Of a stretch of 64,000 nt of DNA, positions 21,411-27,274 are shown one piece after another; the first letter of the stretch is position 1; each line of letters opens with the position of its first letter. The notes beneath the pieces were generated by a model. The model ran no database searches. It worked only from the letters and a program-made list of their open reading frames with translations, and was not told the origin of the DNA. This DNA is from a virus: positions 1 to 64,000 of IMG/VR virus record IMGVR_UViG_3300046314_000558; one strand, written 5' to 3'. Position numbers and translations under genes: made by a program.

Positions 21411-21551
21411 ATGCGAGTTTTTACCAAAATAGATGACAAACTAGCTGTGTGGCAGATTGAAGGTAGTGGCTATGCCGATGCCATTAAGCTGGTTCGCGAT
21501 GAACTTGGTGTTGGTCACAAAGCAGTTATCTTGGCCCTTGTAAAATATTGA
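21411..21551 (+). CDS. small hypothetical protein, 46 aa
   Basis: 46 aa. GYADAIKLVRDELGVGHKAV suggests a helix-turn-helix or ribosomal-L7/L12-like helical hairpin; not assigned. Own promoter. Confidence 0.6.
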   Translation: MRVFTKIDDKLAVWQIEGSGYADAIKLVRDELGVGHKAVILALVKY

Positions 21552-21552
21552 C

Positions 21553-21581
21553 TTGATCTTACAGTTATTTTGCTGTATAAT
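21553..21581 (+). promoter_or_regulatory. promoter of the main tRNA operon
   Basis: TTGATC, 17 bp, TATAAT (21576-21581). Confidence 0.7.
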
Positions 21582-21826
21582 TAACACTTATTCAGAGATA
21601 GTTCCGACACTAACATAGGACTTCCTGATAGACCAGAACAATGCAAAATTGTGTTAGCCAATTAGTGGAACGCTGTTAGCGCAGTGGGTACATAGGGTAA
21701 AGCATGGCACTGGTTGGAACCTCAGATCAGCAGCTCTGAGCTATCAAAAAGCTACTAATTTTGGATCTTGCTTCCACCGACAGATCATGATATCGGGGAG
21801 ATTTCGCACTATTCTAAAAAGTGTTA
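21582..21826 (+). other. structured non-coding leader of the tRNA operon
   Basis: No ORF. Local stems include CTCAGA/TCTGAG (21721-21740), AGCT/AGCT and GGTT/AACC, and GTGGAA/TTCCAC spans about 21666-21776. A D-arm-like TTAGCGCAGTGGGTA is present, but no T arm, so no tRNA is called. Confidence 0.4.
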
Positions 21827-21906
21827 TCCGAGTGTGGGAAAGTCTGGTTTAATCCGCCTGCTTTGGGAGCAGGAAATCGAAGGTTCGAATCCTTCCACTC
21901 GGACCA
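21827..21906 (+). tRNA. tRNA-Pro(TGG)
   Basis: Acceptor TCCGAGT/ACTCGGA with CCA. Anticodon arm CCTGC-TTTGGGA-GCAGG. T arm GAAGG-TTCGAAT-CCTTC. Confidence 0.9.
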
Positions 21907-21913
21907 CCGTGAC

Positions 21914-22099
21914 CATATTGTTGTAACTTTTGCTAGATTCCGGTTCAGTCTCGGAGCTTTATAGATGGAAGTGGTTGTACTTTCTAGATAAGTGCAGCCT
22001 ATAGTCTGAGCTTAGTATATAGCTAGAAGTAATTAATCTTTGTAAAACTAAGCCGATGCCTTAGCGGGCATGGTAGTAAACAGAAGTTACAACAATATG
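21914..22099 (+). repeat. long hairpin G of the tRNA-cluster family
   Basis: 16-bp perfect arms CATATTGTTGTAACTT (21914-21929) and AAGTTACAACAATATG (22084-22099). The 154-nt interior has no ORF and is the largest of the family. It sits between tRNA-Pro and tRNA-Leu. Confidence 0.75.
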
Positions 22100-22105
22100 A
22101 ATTAT

Positions 22106-22189
22106 GCGTTGGTGGTGGAATGGTATACACGCTGGTCTTAGAAGCCAGTGCCGCAAGGATTGAGAGTTCGAGTCTCTCTCGACGCACCA
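22106..22189 (+). tRNA. tRNA-Leu(TAG)
   Basis: Class II. Acceptor GCGTTGG/TCGACGC plus ACCA. Anticodon arm CTGGT-CTTAGAA-GCCAG. T arm GAGAG-TTCGAGT-CTCTC. Confidence 0.9.
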
Positions 22190-22195
22190 CAATTT

Positions 22196-22273
22196 GGGGA
22201 ATGGGTCTGCTTGGGGTGGACACCTGCTTTGCACGCAGGACACAGATCGGTTCGAATCCGATATTCTCCACCA
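22196..22273 (+). tRNA. tRNA-Ala(TGC)
   Basis: Acceptor GGGGAAT/ATTCTCC plus ACCA. Anticodon arm CCTGC-TTTGCAC-GCAGG. T arm ATCGG-TTCGAAT-CCGAT. Confidence 0.9.
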
Positions 22274-22289
22274 AATTTTAAAAATTATT

Positions 22290-22415
22290 ATGAAAACACG
22301 AAAACCTAGGAATCACGTAGCCTTAGCTTTGATGAAGCGTGGCGGCAGTGGTTCACATAAAAAATCGCACAAGCAATTGCGCGGAAAACTCAACCGAGAA
22401 GGTTGGGACGGCTAA
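22290..22415 (+). CDS. small very basic protein, 41 aa
   Basis: 41 aa, about one third Lys/Arg/His (MKTRKPRNHVALALMKRG). Short basic proteins of this type are frequent between phage tRNAs; RNA binding is inference. The stop is 1 nt from tRNA-Lys. Confidence 0.6.
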   Translation: MKTRKPRNHVALALMKRGGSGSHKKSHKQLRGKLNREGWDG

Positions 22416-22416
22416 T

Positions 22417-22491
22417 GGACGTATAACTTAACGGCTAAAGTAGTGGGCTTTTAACCTACAAATCAGAGTTCGATTCTCTGTGCGTCTACCA
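22417..22491 (+). tRNA. tRNA-Lys(TTT)
   Basis: Acceptor GGACGTA/TGCGTCT plus ACCA. Anticodon arm GTGGG-CTTTTAA-CCTAC. T arm CAGAG-TTCGATT-CTCTG. Confidence 0.9.
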
Positions 22492-22567
22492 TATAAAAAC
22501 ACATTCCCCTTGGTTAGGGCTGTCCGGACAGGGTGGTTCAATTCCGCTATAGTGTGTTTTTATATGG
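22489..22567 (+). repeat. long hairpin C, with tRNA-like interior
   Basis: 15-bp perfect arms (22489-22503 / 22553-22567) starting at the CCA of tRNA-Lys. Inside are a D-arm-like CCC...GGG, a minimal hairpin CTGT-CCGG-ACAG where an anticodon arm would be, and a T-arm-like GGTGG-TTCAATT-CCGCT. It looks like a miniature tRNA on an extended acceptor stem. Confidence 0.8.
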
Positions 22568-22572
22568 TATTT

Positions 22573-22666
22573 ATGGCTCCATAGTTTAATGGTAGAACAG
22601 CGGATTTATATCCCGTATGCAACAGATAATTGGTTAGTCTGGGTTCGAATCCCGGTGGAGCTACCA
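22573..22666 (+). tRNA. tRNA-Ile(TAT), with long variable region
   Basis: Acceptor GGCTCCA/TGGAGCT plus ACCA. D arm GTTT/GAAC. Anticodon arm GCGGA-TTTATAT-CCCGT (one A-C pair). T arm CTGGG-TTCGAAT-CCCGG. The variable region is about 22 nt, unusual for Ile; no Leu, Ser or Tyr anticodon fits. Isotype is therefore provisional. Confidence 0.6.
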
Positions 22667-22675
22667 AACAAATAT

Positions 22676-22763
22676 GGAATACTGGCCGACCGGTTAAGGC
22701 AACAGATTGCTAATCTGTCATTCAGCAATGGGTGAGTAGGTTCGATTCCTACGTATTCCGCCA
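22676..22763 (+). tRNA. tRNA-Ser(GCT)
   Basis: Class II. Acceptor GGAATAC/GTATTCC plus GCCA. Anticodon arm ACAGA-TTGCTAA-TCTGT. T arm GTAGG-TTCGATT-CCTAC. Confidence 0.9.
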
Positions 22764-22771
22764 AATATGCA

Positions 22772-22843
22772 GCAGGTAGTGTAATGGAAGCACCCGAGTC
22801 TGTGAAACTCGTAGACTGAGATCGAAACTCAACTGTCTGCCCA
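22772..22843 (+). tRNA. tRNA-His(GTG)
   Basis: It has the extra 5' G opposite C73 expected of His. Anticodon arm CGAGT-CTGTGAA-ACTCG. The T loop is ATCGAAA, with A in place of the usual first T. Confidence 0.85.
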
Positions 22844-22844
22844 T

Positions 22845-22920
22845 GCCGATGTAGCTCAGGCGGTAGAGCAGCGGATTGAAAATCCGTGTGTCACTGGTTC
22901 GACCCCAGTCTTCGGCACCA
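22845..22920 (+). tRNA. tRNA-Phe(GAA)
   Basis: Starts 1 nt after tRNA-His. Acceptor GCCGATG paired with its complement before ACCA. Anticodon arm GCGGA-TTGAAAA-TCCGT. T loop TTCGACC. Confidence 0.9.
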
Positions 22921-22936
22921 CCTATAAACAAACAAT

Positions 22937-23011
22937 GCTCCCGTCGTCTACTGGCTAGGACGCTGCCCTTTCAAGGCGGAAAAGACGGATCGAAACCGTT
23001 CGGGAGTACCA
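22937..23011 (+). tRNA. tRNA-Glu(TTC), copy 1
   Basis: Acceptor GCTCCCG/CGGGAGT plus ACCA. Anticodon arm CTGCC-CTTTCAA-GGCGG. Confidence 0.85.
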
Positions 23012-23016
23012 ACTTC

Positions 23017-23092
23017 ATCCTATTCATCTAGAGGCCAAGGATAGCGGGTTTTCATCCCGTTCACATCGGTTCGAATCCGGTATAGGATGCCA
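23017..23092 (+). tRNA. tRNA-Glu(TTC), copy 2
   Basis: Acceptor ATCCTAT/ATAGGAT plus GCCA. Anticodon arm GCGGG-TTTTCAT-CCCGT. T arm ATCGG-TTCGAAT-CCGGT. Differs from copy 1 in body and discriminator base. Confidence 0.85.
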
Positions 23093-23097
23093 AATTT

Positions 23098-23172
23098 ACT
23101 GGGGTAGCTCAGCGGCAGAGCACTCGCTTGATAAGCGATAGGTCGAGGTCTCGGAATCCTCCCTCAGTACCA
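23098..23172 (+). tRNA. tRNA-Ile(GAT), enlarged T loop
   Basis: Acceptor ACTGGGG/CCTCAGT plus ACCA. D arm GCTC/GAGC. Anticodon loop TTGATAA. The T arm GAGG...CCTC encloses 9 nt (TCTCGGAAT) instead of 7. Confidence 0.75.
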
Positions 23173-23272
23173 GATAACTTCTCCCGAAGTTACAGTCTAG
23201 AACACTCGGACTTTAAAGGGTTGTGGGCGTGGGTGTAAGCCCCACATTTTACACAACACACAGGAGACAACA

Positions 23273-23506
23273 ATGTCCAATAAATCACCATTTGAAATTC
23301 GTCTTGAAATTCTCAAGATGACTGCTGAACTTATGCAAGCAGAGTACGAATCTAACGTAGAATTTGCACAAGAAGTCTTTGAAAGTATCAAAGATAAAAC
23401 TGCACTGACCACTGCACAACTAGACAAATTCATGCCAAAGCCTTTTGACTTTGAAGACATGGTAGCTAAAAGCAAGCAGTTCTACGAGTTCGTAAATGCT
23501 AAGTGA
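23273..23506 (+). CDS. conserved phage protein, 77 aa
   Basis: 77 aa. Helical N-terminus (SPFEIRLEILKMTAELMQAE) and C-terminal MPKPFDFEDMVAKSKQFYEFV, a pattern repeated in many T4-like and related phages. Function unknown. SD AGGAG. Confidence 0.75.
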   Translation: MSNKSPFEIRLEILKMTAELMQAEYESNVEFAQEVFESIKDKTALTTAQLDKFMPKPFDFEDMVAKSKQFYEFVNAK

Positions 23507-23510
23507 ACTA

Positions 23511-23651
23511 ATGAAAAAGCTACAAGATGTGTTCCGACCATACACATTTGAAGACTTTATACAAGATCAGAACCCACAAACATGGTCTGAACTAAAAGAA
23601 TTAGAGCGTACTTGGTATCGTGCCAAAAACGACTTTAACAAAATGTTTTAA
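23511..23651 (+). CDS. small hypothetical protein, 46 aa
   Basis: 46 aa, starts 4 nt after the previous stop. Helical, charged and Trp-containing (TWSELKELERTWYRAK). Not recognised. Confidence 0.6.
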   Translation: MKKLQDVFRPYTFEDFIQDQNPQTWSELKELERTWYRAKNDFNKMF

Positions 23652-23655
23652 ATAT

Positions 23656-23724
23656 CGCGGGAAATCAGGTGATAGGCTAGTCTCATAAGCTCGGCCCAGA
23701 GGTTCGAATCCTTACCCGCAACCA
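23656..23724 (+). tRNA. tRNA-fMet-like(CAT), shortened D region
   Basis: The 5' CGCGGG pairs with CCCGC before AACCA, leaving the C1-A72 mismatch typical of initiator tRNA. The anticodon loop is CTCATAA. The T loop is TTCGAAT. At 69 nt it is 8 shorter than usual and the D arm is hard to draw. Confidence 0.65.
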
Positions 23725-24129
23725 AATTAGCCTTCCAGCACTTCTGCAGCCGCTTAGTGAACTGGTAAAGATGGCATTGGCTCGCCACCATATTCTTTGA
23801 CAATAGATACGATTGCTTATCTGAGGTAAAACTCGCCGGTGTATCCCGTCTATGTGTGGATATAAGCACCACGCTACATTGTCAACTGCAGGCTAGTAAT
23901 CACTGTGCACAACAACCTGCATCCGTTGAAGCGAAAACTAGATGGGCTGCTCTCACGGGGTTAAAGTTATCCTGACACAAAAATAACTATGTATCTGTTT
24001 ACTTAAGGCTAAAGACTATGCCCCCTTGTGGAACTGAAACAGCGTCAATGTCTTCAGTGACAACGAAATGTCACGCCGGAGAATGTAACCGGCAACTATT
24101 TATTCGGCCAGAGAAGTTCTCTGGCTTTT
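23725..24129 (+). other. 405-nt non-coding structured region
   Basis: No credible ORF. Hairpins: GTGACA/TGTCAC (24057-24074), GCCGG/CCGGC (24076-24094) and a terminator-like GCCAGAGAA/TTCTCTGGC with TTTTGGTTTT (24104-24134). A longer one joins TGCAGG with CCTGCA. It may be a structured RNA ending at that terminator, or tRNA-precursor spacer. Confidence 0.45.
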
Positions 24130-24204
24130 GGTTTTGTAGCACAGCGGTAGTGCACGGTCTTCATACGGCGTTGGTCGTGAGTTCAAATCCCACCAAAACC
24201 ACCA
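24130..24204 (+). tRNA. tRNA, probably Met(CAT)
   Basis: Acceptor GGTTTTG/CAAAACC plus ACCA. D arm GCAC/GTGC. The anticodon region CGGTC-TTCATAC-GGCGT reads CAT if the loop is 7 nt, but the stem has mismatches and TCA cannot be excluded. T arm GTGAG-TTCAAAT-CCCAC has one A-C pair. Confidence 0.65.
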
Positions 24205-24219
24205 AACAAGGATTATAAA

Positions 24220-24402
24220 ATGAGCGATGGCGGAAAAGGCTCAAAGCGCAGACCTCAAGGCATACCAGATGATGTACTTGCAGAAGCCTGGGCACGTATC
24301 TTTGCTAAAAATCCAGATAACACTGGTTTAAGCAAATCAGAATATCCCGAATTGTTAAGCCACGAAAGTGGTTTAACAGAATCCCACGACCCTAGCCAGT
24401 AG
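24220..24402 (+). CDS. conserved small phage protein, 60 aa
   Basis: 60 aa starting MSDGGKGSKRRPQGIPDDVLA; phages often encode short MSxGGKGSxxRP proteins of unknown function. SD AAGGA. Confidence 0.7.
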   Translation: MSDGGKGSKRRPQGIPDDVLAEAWARIFAKNPDNTGLSKSEYPELLSHESGLTESHDPSQ

Positions 24403-24435
24403 TCAGTCTGGTGTTAGAAAAGTGGGGCAACACAT

Positions 24436-24510
24436 ATGTCCCTAGTGTAATTGGCAGCACGTTAGTCTCCAAAACTATTAGTCACGGTTCGAGTCCGTGG
24501 GGGCGTGCCA
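24436..24510 (+). tRNA. tRNA-Trp(CCA)
   Basis: Acceptor ATGTCCC/GGGGCGT plus GCCA. Anticodon arm TTAGT-CTCCAAA-ACTAT. T arm CACGG-TTCGAGT-CCGTG. Confidence 0.9.
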
Positions 24511-24520
24511 AATTTTTGAT

Positions 24521-24549
24521 TTGAATATATTTTCCCAATCGGGTATAAT
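24521..24549 (+). promoter_or_regulatory. plus-strand promoter inside the tRNA cluster
   Basis: TTGAAT, 17 bp, TATAAT (24544-24549); tRNA-Tyr begins 12 nt later. Confidence 0.75.
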
Positions 24550-24561
24550 TATTCTTTAAAC

Positions 24562-24646
24562 GGAGATTCCGCCGCAATGGTGTGGCAGGGGATTGTAAAT
24601 CCTCCGACTTAGGTCATGACAGGTTCGATCCCTGTAGTCTCCACCA
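24562..24646 (+). tRNA. tRNA-Tyr(GTA)
   Basis: Class II. Acceptor GGAGATT/AGTCTCC plus ACCA. Anticodon arm GGGGA-TTGTAAA-TCCTC. T arm ACAGG-TTCGATC-CCTGT. Confidence 0.9.
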
Positions 24647-24717
24647 ATTTTTGCAAACGGCTTTGACGCCTGGCGATAGCTGTTCAGGGGAAGTCTCAGT
24701 TGTTTGCTTTATATTAC

Positions 24718-24802
24718 GCCCCTATGGTGAAATCCTGGTAAACACAAGGCACTTAAAATGCCTCGCTTCGGCTTCCCGGTTCGAGTCCGGGTGGGGGTAC
24801 CA
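24718..24802 (+). tRNA. tRNA-Leu(TAA)
   Basis: Class II. Acceptor GCCCCTA/TGGGGGT plus ACCA. Anticodon arm AGGCA-CTTAAAA-TGCCT. T arm CCCGG-TTCGAGT-CCGGG. The 70-nt spacer before it is bounded by GCAAAC/GTTTGC. Confidence 0.9.
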
Positions 24803-24811
24803 AAAACAAAT

Positions 24812-24891
24812 GGCTAATGGGACTGCTTGGTGTGGTCGCCGCACTGTCACTGCGGATATTCAGGTCGGTTCGATTCCGATATTGGTCGCCA
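24812..24891 (+). tRNA. tRNA-Asp(GTC)
   Basis: Acceptor GGCTAAT/ATTGGTC plus GCCA. Anticodon arm CCGCA-CTGTCAC-TGCGG. T arm GTCGG-TTCGATT-CCGAT. Confidence 0.9.
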
Positions 24892-24966
24892 TAAAAATAG
24901 GTGAAAAGGGTAGCTCCCCCGATACTGCCAACTCAGTATCTAGCCTAATATCTTAGTTGGAAGATT

Positions 24967-25596
24967 ATGCAGACATTAAAAGAAGCAATGCTGGAAGCGT
25001 TCCAGTATTTAGAAAATACTTATAACCCTAAATGGACTTCTGGTAAAGGTTCAAAAGAAAAACTTATAGACGCTTTCTCACAAAACGAGTTACCAAAGCA
25101 CAAATTTTTAGGGTTTGCTGGCTCAGACGGATTACGTCATGCTTTTGGTAGGGCTTTAACAGGCCATAATAAACCCAAAAGCACTAAGTGGGAAATATGG
25201 TTACTTAGAAACATAAACAAGTTTCAGTGCACTAAGTGCAACTTAGTGCATGCTTATAATCATAAATATGATACTAATGTTAATCTATGTAAAGACTGTA
25301 ACAGTATAAAGTGCTCCGATACTAGAGACTCTAAAAGACAATATGTATATGATGTACTGAGTTCAAGCTCTGGTTGTGTAGACTGTGGCGAAAAAGACCC
25401 AATTGTATTAGAATTTGACCATAGAGATCCAAGTACAAAATCCTCTAACATAGGCGATAGTTACGGTAAGTCAATAGAGTACCTAAAAGAAGAAATATTA
25501 AAATGTGATATAGTTTGTGCTAACTGTCACAGAAAACGAACAGCAAAAATGTTTAACTACTATAAGTACGTAAAACAGCTATCAAACCTGCCTTAG
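24967..25596 (+). CDS. HNH endonuclease, putative homing type
   Basis: 209 aa. Two structural zinc pairs are visible: CTKC...CKDC (about residues 88-117) and CVDC...CANC (about 138-180). The HNH core sits between them (LEFDHRDP with the catalytic-type His, ending CANCHRKRT). Stand-alone in the tRNA cluster, as tRNA-linked homing endonucleases often are. More AT-rich than neighbours, consistent with transfer (impression, not measured). Confidence 0.85.
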   Translation: MQTLKEAMLEAFQYLENTYNPKWTSGKGSKEKLIDAFSQNELPKHKFLGFAGSDGLRHAFGRALTGHNKPKSTKWEIWLLRNINKFQCTKCNLVHAYNHKYDTNVNLCKDCNSIKCSDTRDSKRQYVYDVLSSSSGCVDCGEKDPIVLEFDHRDPSTKSSNIGDSYGKSIEYLKEEILKCDIVCANCHRKRTAKMFNYYKYVKQLSNLP

Positions 25597-25672
25597 GTCC
25601 GTGTCGTTCCGGTTAGAGCGTCCGTGACCCATCCGTTGGATACGATAAGTCCAAGCTGGAACCGTAACCAGC
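25597..25672 (+). other. tRNA-like spacer after the HNH gene
   Basis: It has a D-arm-like CGTTCCGGTTAGAGCG and hairpins ATCC-GTT-GGAT and GCTGG/CCAGC, but no T arm or matching acceptor of its own. Possibly a tRNA remnant. Confidence 0.35.
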
Positions 25673-25774
25673 ATATTTAATACTAGCGAGAATGCGCTAT
25701 AGTGTGTAGGTGGTATCCTTCTCTGCCACTGAAGCTCACTCGGGGATTGCGCACCGGGCGCTAGTATTAAATAT
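25673..25774 (+). repeat. long hairpin D of the tRNA-cluster family
   Basis: 16-bp perfect arms ATATTTAATACTAGCG (25673-25688) and CGCTAGTATTAAATAT (25759-25774). The 70-nt interior has TGCGC/GCGCA and AGTG...GTGG/CCAC...CACT nested pairs. It abuts the 5' end of tRNA-Asn. Confidence 0.8.
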
Positions 25775-25853
25775 TCCGTAGAATCCGAGCTAGGTGCACG
25801 GACTTGACTGTTAATCAATGACTAGACTGGTTCGAATCCAGTATACGGAGCCA
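25775..25853 (+). tRNA. tRNA-Asn(GTT)
   Basis: Acceptor TCCGTAG/ATACGGA (last pair mismatched) plus GCCA. D stem TCC/GGA. Anticodon loop CTGTTAA on a TTGA/TCAA stem. T arm ACTGG-TTCGAAT-CCAGT. Confidence 0.8.
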
Positions 25854-25859
25854 CATTGT

Positions 25860-25933
25860 TGGGGGTTAGTGAAATGGTATCACACGGGATTTTGATTCCC
25901 TTGTCACAGGTTCGATTCCTGTACCCTCTGCCA
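25860..25933 (+). tRNA. tRNA-Gln(TTG)
   Basis: Acceptor TGGGGGT/ACCCTCT plus GCCA, with the weak first pair usual in Gln. Anticodon arm CGGGA-TTTTGAT-TCCCT. T arm ACAGG-TTCGATT-CCTGT. Confidence 0.9.
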
Positions 25934-25935
25934 AC

Positions 25936-26012
25936 GGGTCTATAGCACAACTGGATAATGCACCGGTTTACGAAGCCGTGAAGTGAGAGTTCAAATCTTT
26001 CTAGACCCACCA
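25936..26012 (+). tRNA. tRNA-Arg(ACG)
   Basis: Acceptor GGGTCTA/TAGACCC plus ACCA. Anticodon loop TTACGAA. T loop TTCAAAT. Separated from tRNA-Gln by 2 nt. Confidence 0.85.
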
Positions 26013-26024
26013 ACAAAGACTACT

Positions 26025-26495
26025 ATGCGTCAATTTAACATCAACGAAGTAAAAGACTATATTCGTAATTCTAGTCCAGAAACTAAGATTTATCTTGGTG
26101 CGGATTCGGAGCGTGTTAAAATTGGCGACAAATGGTATGCAGACTATACCCTGGCTGTTGTAGTACACATTGACGGCAATCATGGTTGCAAGATTTTTGG
26201 TGATGTACAGCGCGAACGCGACTGGGATCAAAAAGCCAATAAGCCCTCAATGCGACTAATGCAAGAAGTCTACAAAGTCAGTGACCTGTTTCACGAATTG
26301 AGTGATGTGCTAGAAGATCGACACGTTGAAGTCCACTTGGACATTAATCCCAGTGAGCGATATAAGAGTTCAGCAGTTGTACAACAAGCTGTTGGATATA
26401 TAAAAGGCACCTGTAACATTGACGCACAAGTCAAACCCCGAGCTTTTGCAGCAAGCTATGCTGCTGATCGTTTAAAATTTGTACTGGCTAACTAA
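26025..26495 (+). CDS. RNase H-like protein, YkuK/DUF458 family
   Basis: 156 aa from ATG 26025. IYLGADSE (about residue 22), YTLAVVVHI, MRLMQEVYKVSDL, VEVHLDINP and VVQQAVGYIKG in this order match the predicted RNase H-fold family of Bacillus YkuK. Acidic residues D26, D110-type and the C-terminal SYAADRL could form a metal site. Activity is not established for the family. Confidence 0.75.
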   Translation: MRQFNINEVKDYIRNSSPETKIYLGADSERVKIGDKWYADYTLAVVVHIDGNHGCKIFGDVQRERDWDQKANKPSMRLMQEVYKVSDLFHELSDVLEDRHVEVHLDINPSERYKSSAVVQQAVGYIKGTCNIDAQVKPRAFAASYAADRLKFVLAN

Positions 26496-26496
26496 A

Positions 26497-26700
26497 ATGA
26501 CTGACCGATTCGACCTAGAACAAAACATCATGCAATGCTGGAATGTTTGTGATGACATTCAGCTGTACTTAGACATGCACGACAACATGGACGAAGATCA
26601 GCGCATGAACTACTTGATTGGACTCAAGCAAATGTATCAGTTGAAATTTGAGCGTTGCTGGGGTACTTTTGAGACAGTAGTACGTACTCGTCAAATTTAA
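26497..26700 (+). CDS. conserved phage protein, 67 aa
   Basis: 67 aa. MTDRFDLEQNIMQCWNVCDD is a hallmark of a small phage family found in many large phages; function unknown. Starts 1 nt after the previous gene; tRNA-Cys follows 1 nt after its stop. Confidence 0.7.
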   Translation: MTDRFDLEQNIMQCWNVCDDIQLYLDMHDNMDEDQRMNYLIGLKQMYQLKFERCWGTFETVVRTRQI

Positions 26701-26701
26701 T

Positions 26702-26778
26702 GTCGGTGTGTAGCCGAATGGCTAGGCCACGGATTGCAAATCCGTTTTATGCAGGTTCGAGTCCTGTCACCGACTCCA
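26702..26778 (+). tRNA. tRNA-Cys(GCA)
   Basis: Acceptor GTCGGTG/CACCGAC plus TCCA. Anticodon arm ACGGA-TTGCAAA-TCCGT. T arm GCAGG-TTCGAGT-CCTGT. Confidence 0.9.
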
Positions 26779-26858
26779 GTTTAGCCAAATTCCCTGATGG
26801 TCAAAAATACGGGCTGCTCAAGGGCCAACGCCAAGAGCATAAGGTTACAGTTGGAAAA

Positions 26859-26932
26859 GCCCTTGTAGTATATTGGTATTACAGTTGCCTTGTAAGCATC
26901 AAAAGAAGGTTCGATTCCTTACTGGGGCACCA
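26859..26932 (+). tRNA. tRNA-Thr(TGT)
   Basis: Acceptor GCCCTTG/CTGGGGC (one mismatch) plus ACCA. Anticodon arm GTTGC-CTTGTAA-GCATC. T loop TTCGATT. Confidence 0.85.
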
Positions 26933-27019
26933 TATTTTAGCACTTTAGAAGCCCAACACCAGTGCACTGGTACGCGAAGTGTGGTTACGACGCTTGTCCG
27001 TTAGAGTGCTAAAATATGG
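26930..27019 (+). repeat. long hairpin E of the tRNA-cluster family
   Basis: 15-bp perfect arms CCATATTTTAGCACT (26930-26944) and AGTGCTAAAATATGG (27005-27019). The 60-nt interior includes CCAG-TGCA-CTGG. It begins with the CCA of tRNA-Thr and ends where the tmRNA acceptor piece begins. Confidence 0.85.
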
Positions 27020-27079
27020 TTGTATGAAGCAGACCCAAAAGAGTTCGACACGCGGGGGCAGTGCCCGCCAGGTCCACCA
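27020..27079 (+). ncRNA. ssrA: tmRNA, 3' (acceptor) piece of a circularly permuted gene
   Basis: It ends CAGGTCC-A-CCA (27069-27079). T arm GCGGG-GGCAGTG-CCCGC (27052-27068), with the GGCAGT-type loop I associate with two-piece tmRNAs. Its acceptor strand pairs perfectly with GGGCCTG at 27233-27239 downstream. Exact 5' end not determinable; probably after hairpin E. Confidence 0.8.
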
Positions 27080-27091
27080 TTAGGAGATTTA

Positions 27092-27274
27092 ATGAATTTA
27101 TTGTGCGGATACCATGCAAAGTCAACAGAGACTTGTCAGTGGGTAATAGAAAACTACGATCGTCCAACTGATAATATCACGGTTAGAGATTGGGTAGCTG
27201 CGTGCAAAGAATACTTAAAGTCTGTTAATGATGGGCCTGACACAGGATCGACCGGGCTAAGAGTAGCAAAGTAG
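27092..27274 (+). CDS. ORF within the intervening segment of the permuted tmRNA, 60 aa
   Basis: ATG 27092 has a good SD (AGGAGA, 27082-27087). The 60-aa product (MNLLCGYHAKSTETCQWVIE...) looks like a real protein in its first 45 residues. The last 14 codons run into the tmRNA 5' piece and encode low-information sequence. Processing of the tmRNA precursor would cut through this message. Confidence 0.55.
   Translation: MNLLCGYHAKSTETCQWVIENYDRPTDNITVRDWVAACKEYLKSVNDGPDTGSTGLRVAK

Noticed and set aside
23725-24129. RNase P RNA
   Set aside because: The conserved core segments of RNase P RNA (for example GAGGAAAGUCC) are not present.
25598-25853. Interrupted tRNA-Asn using TCCGTGT at 25598 as the 5' acceptor strand
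   Set aside because: That strand can pair with the 3' end, but an intact tRNA-Asn with a closer acceptor (TCCGTAG, 25775) and a good D stem explains the gene without an insertion.
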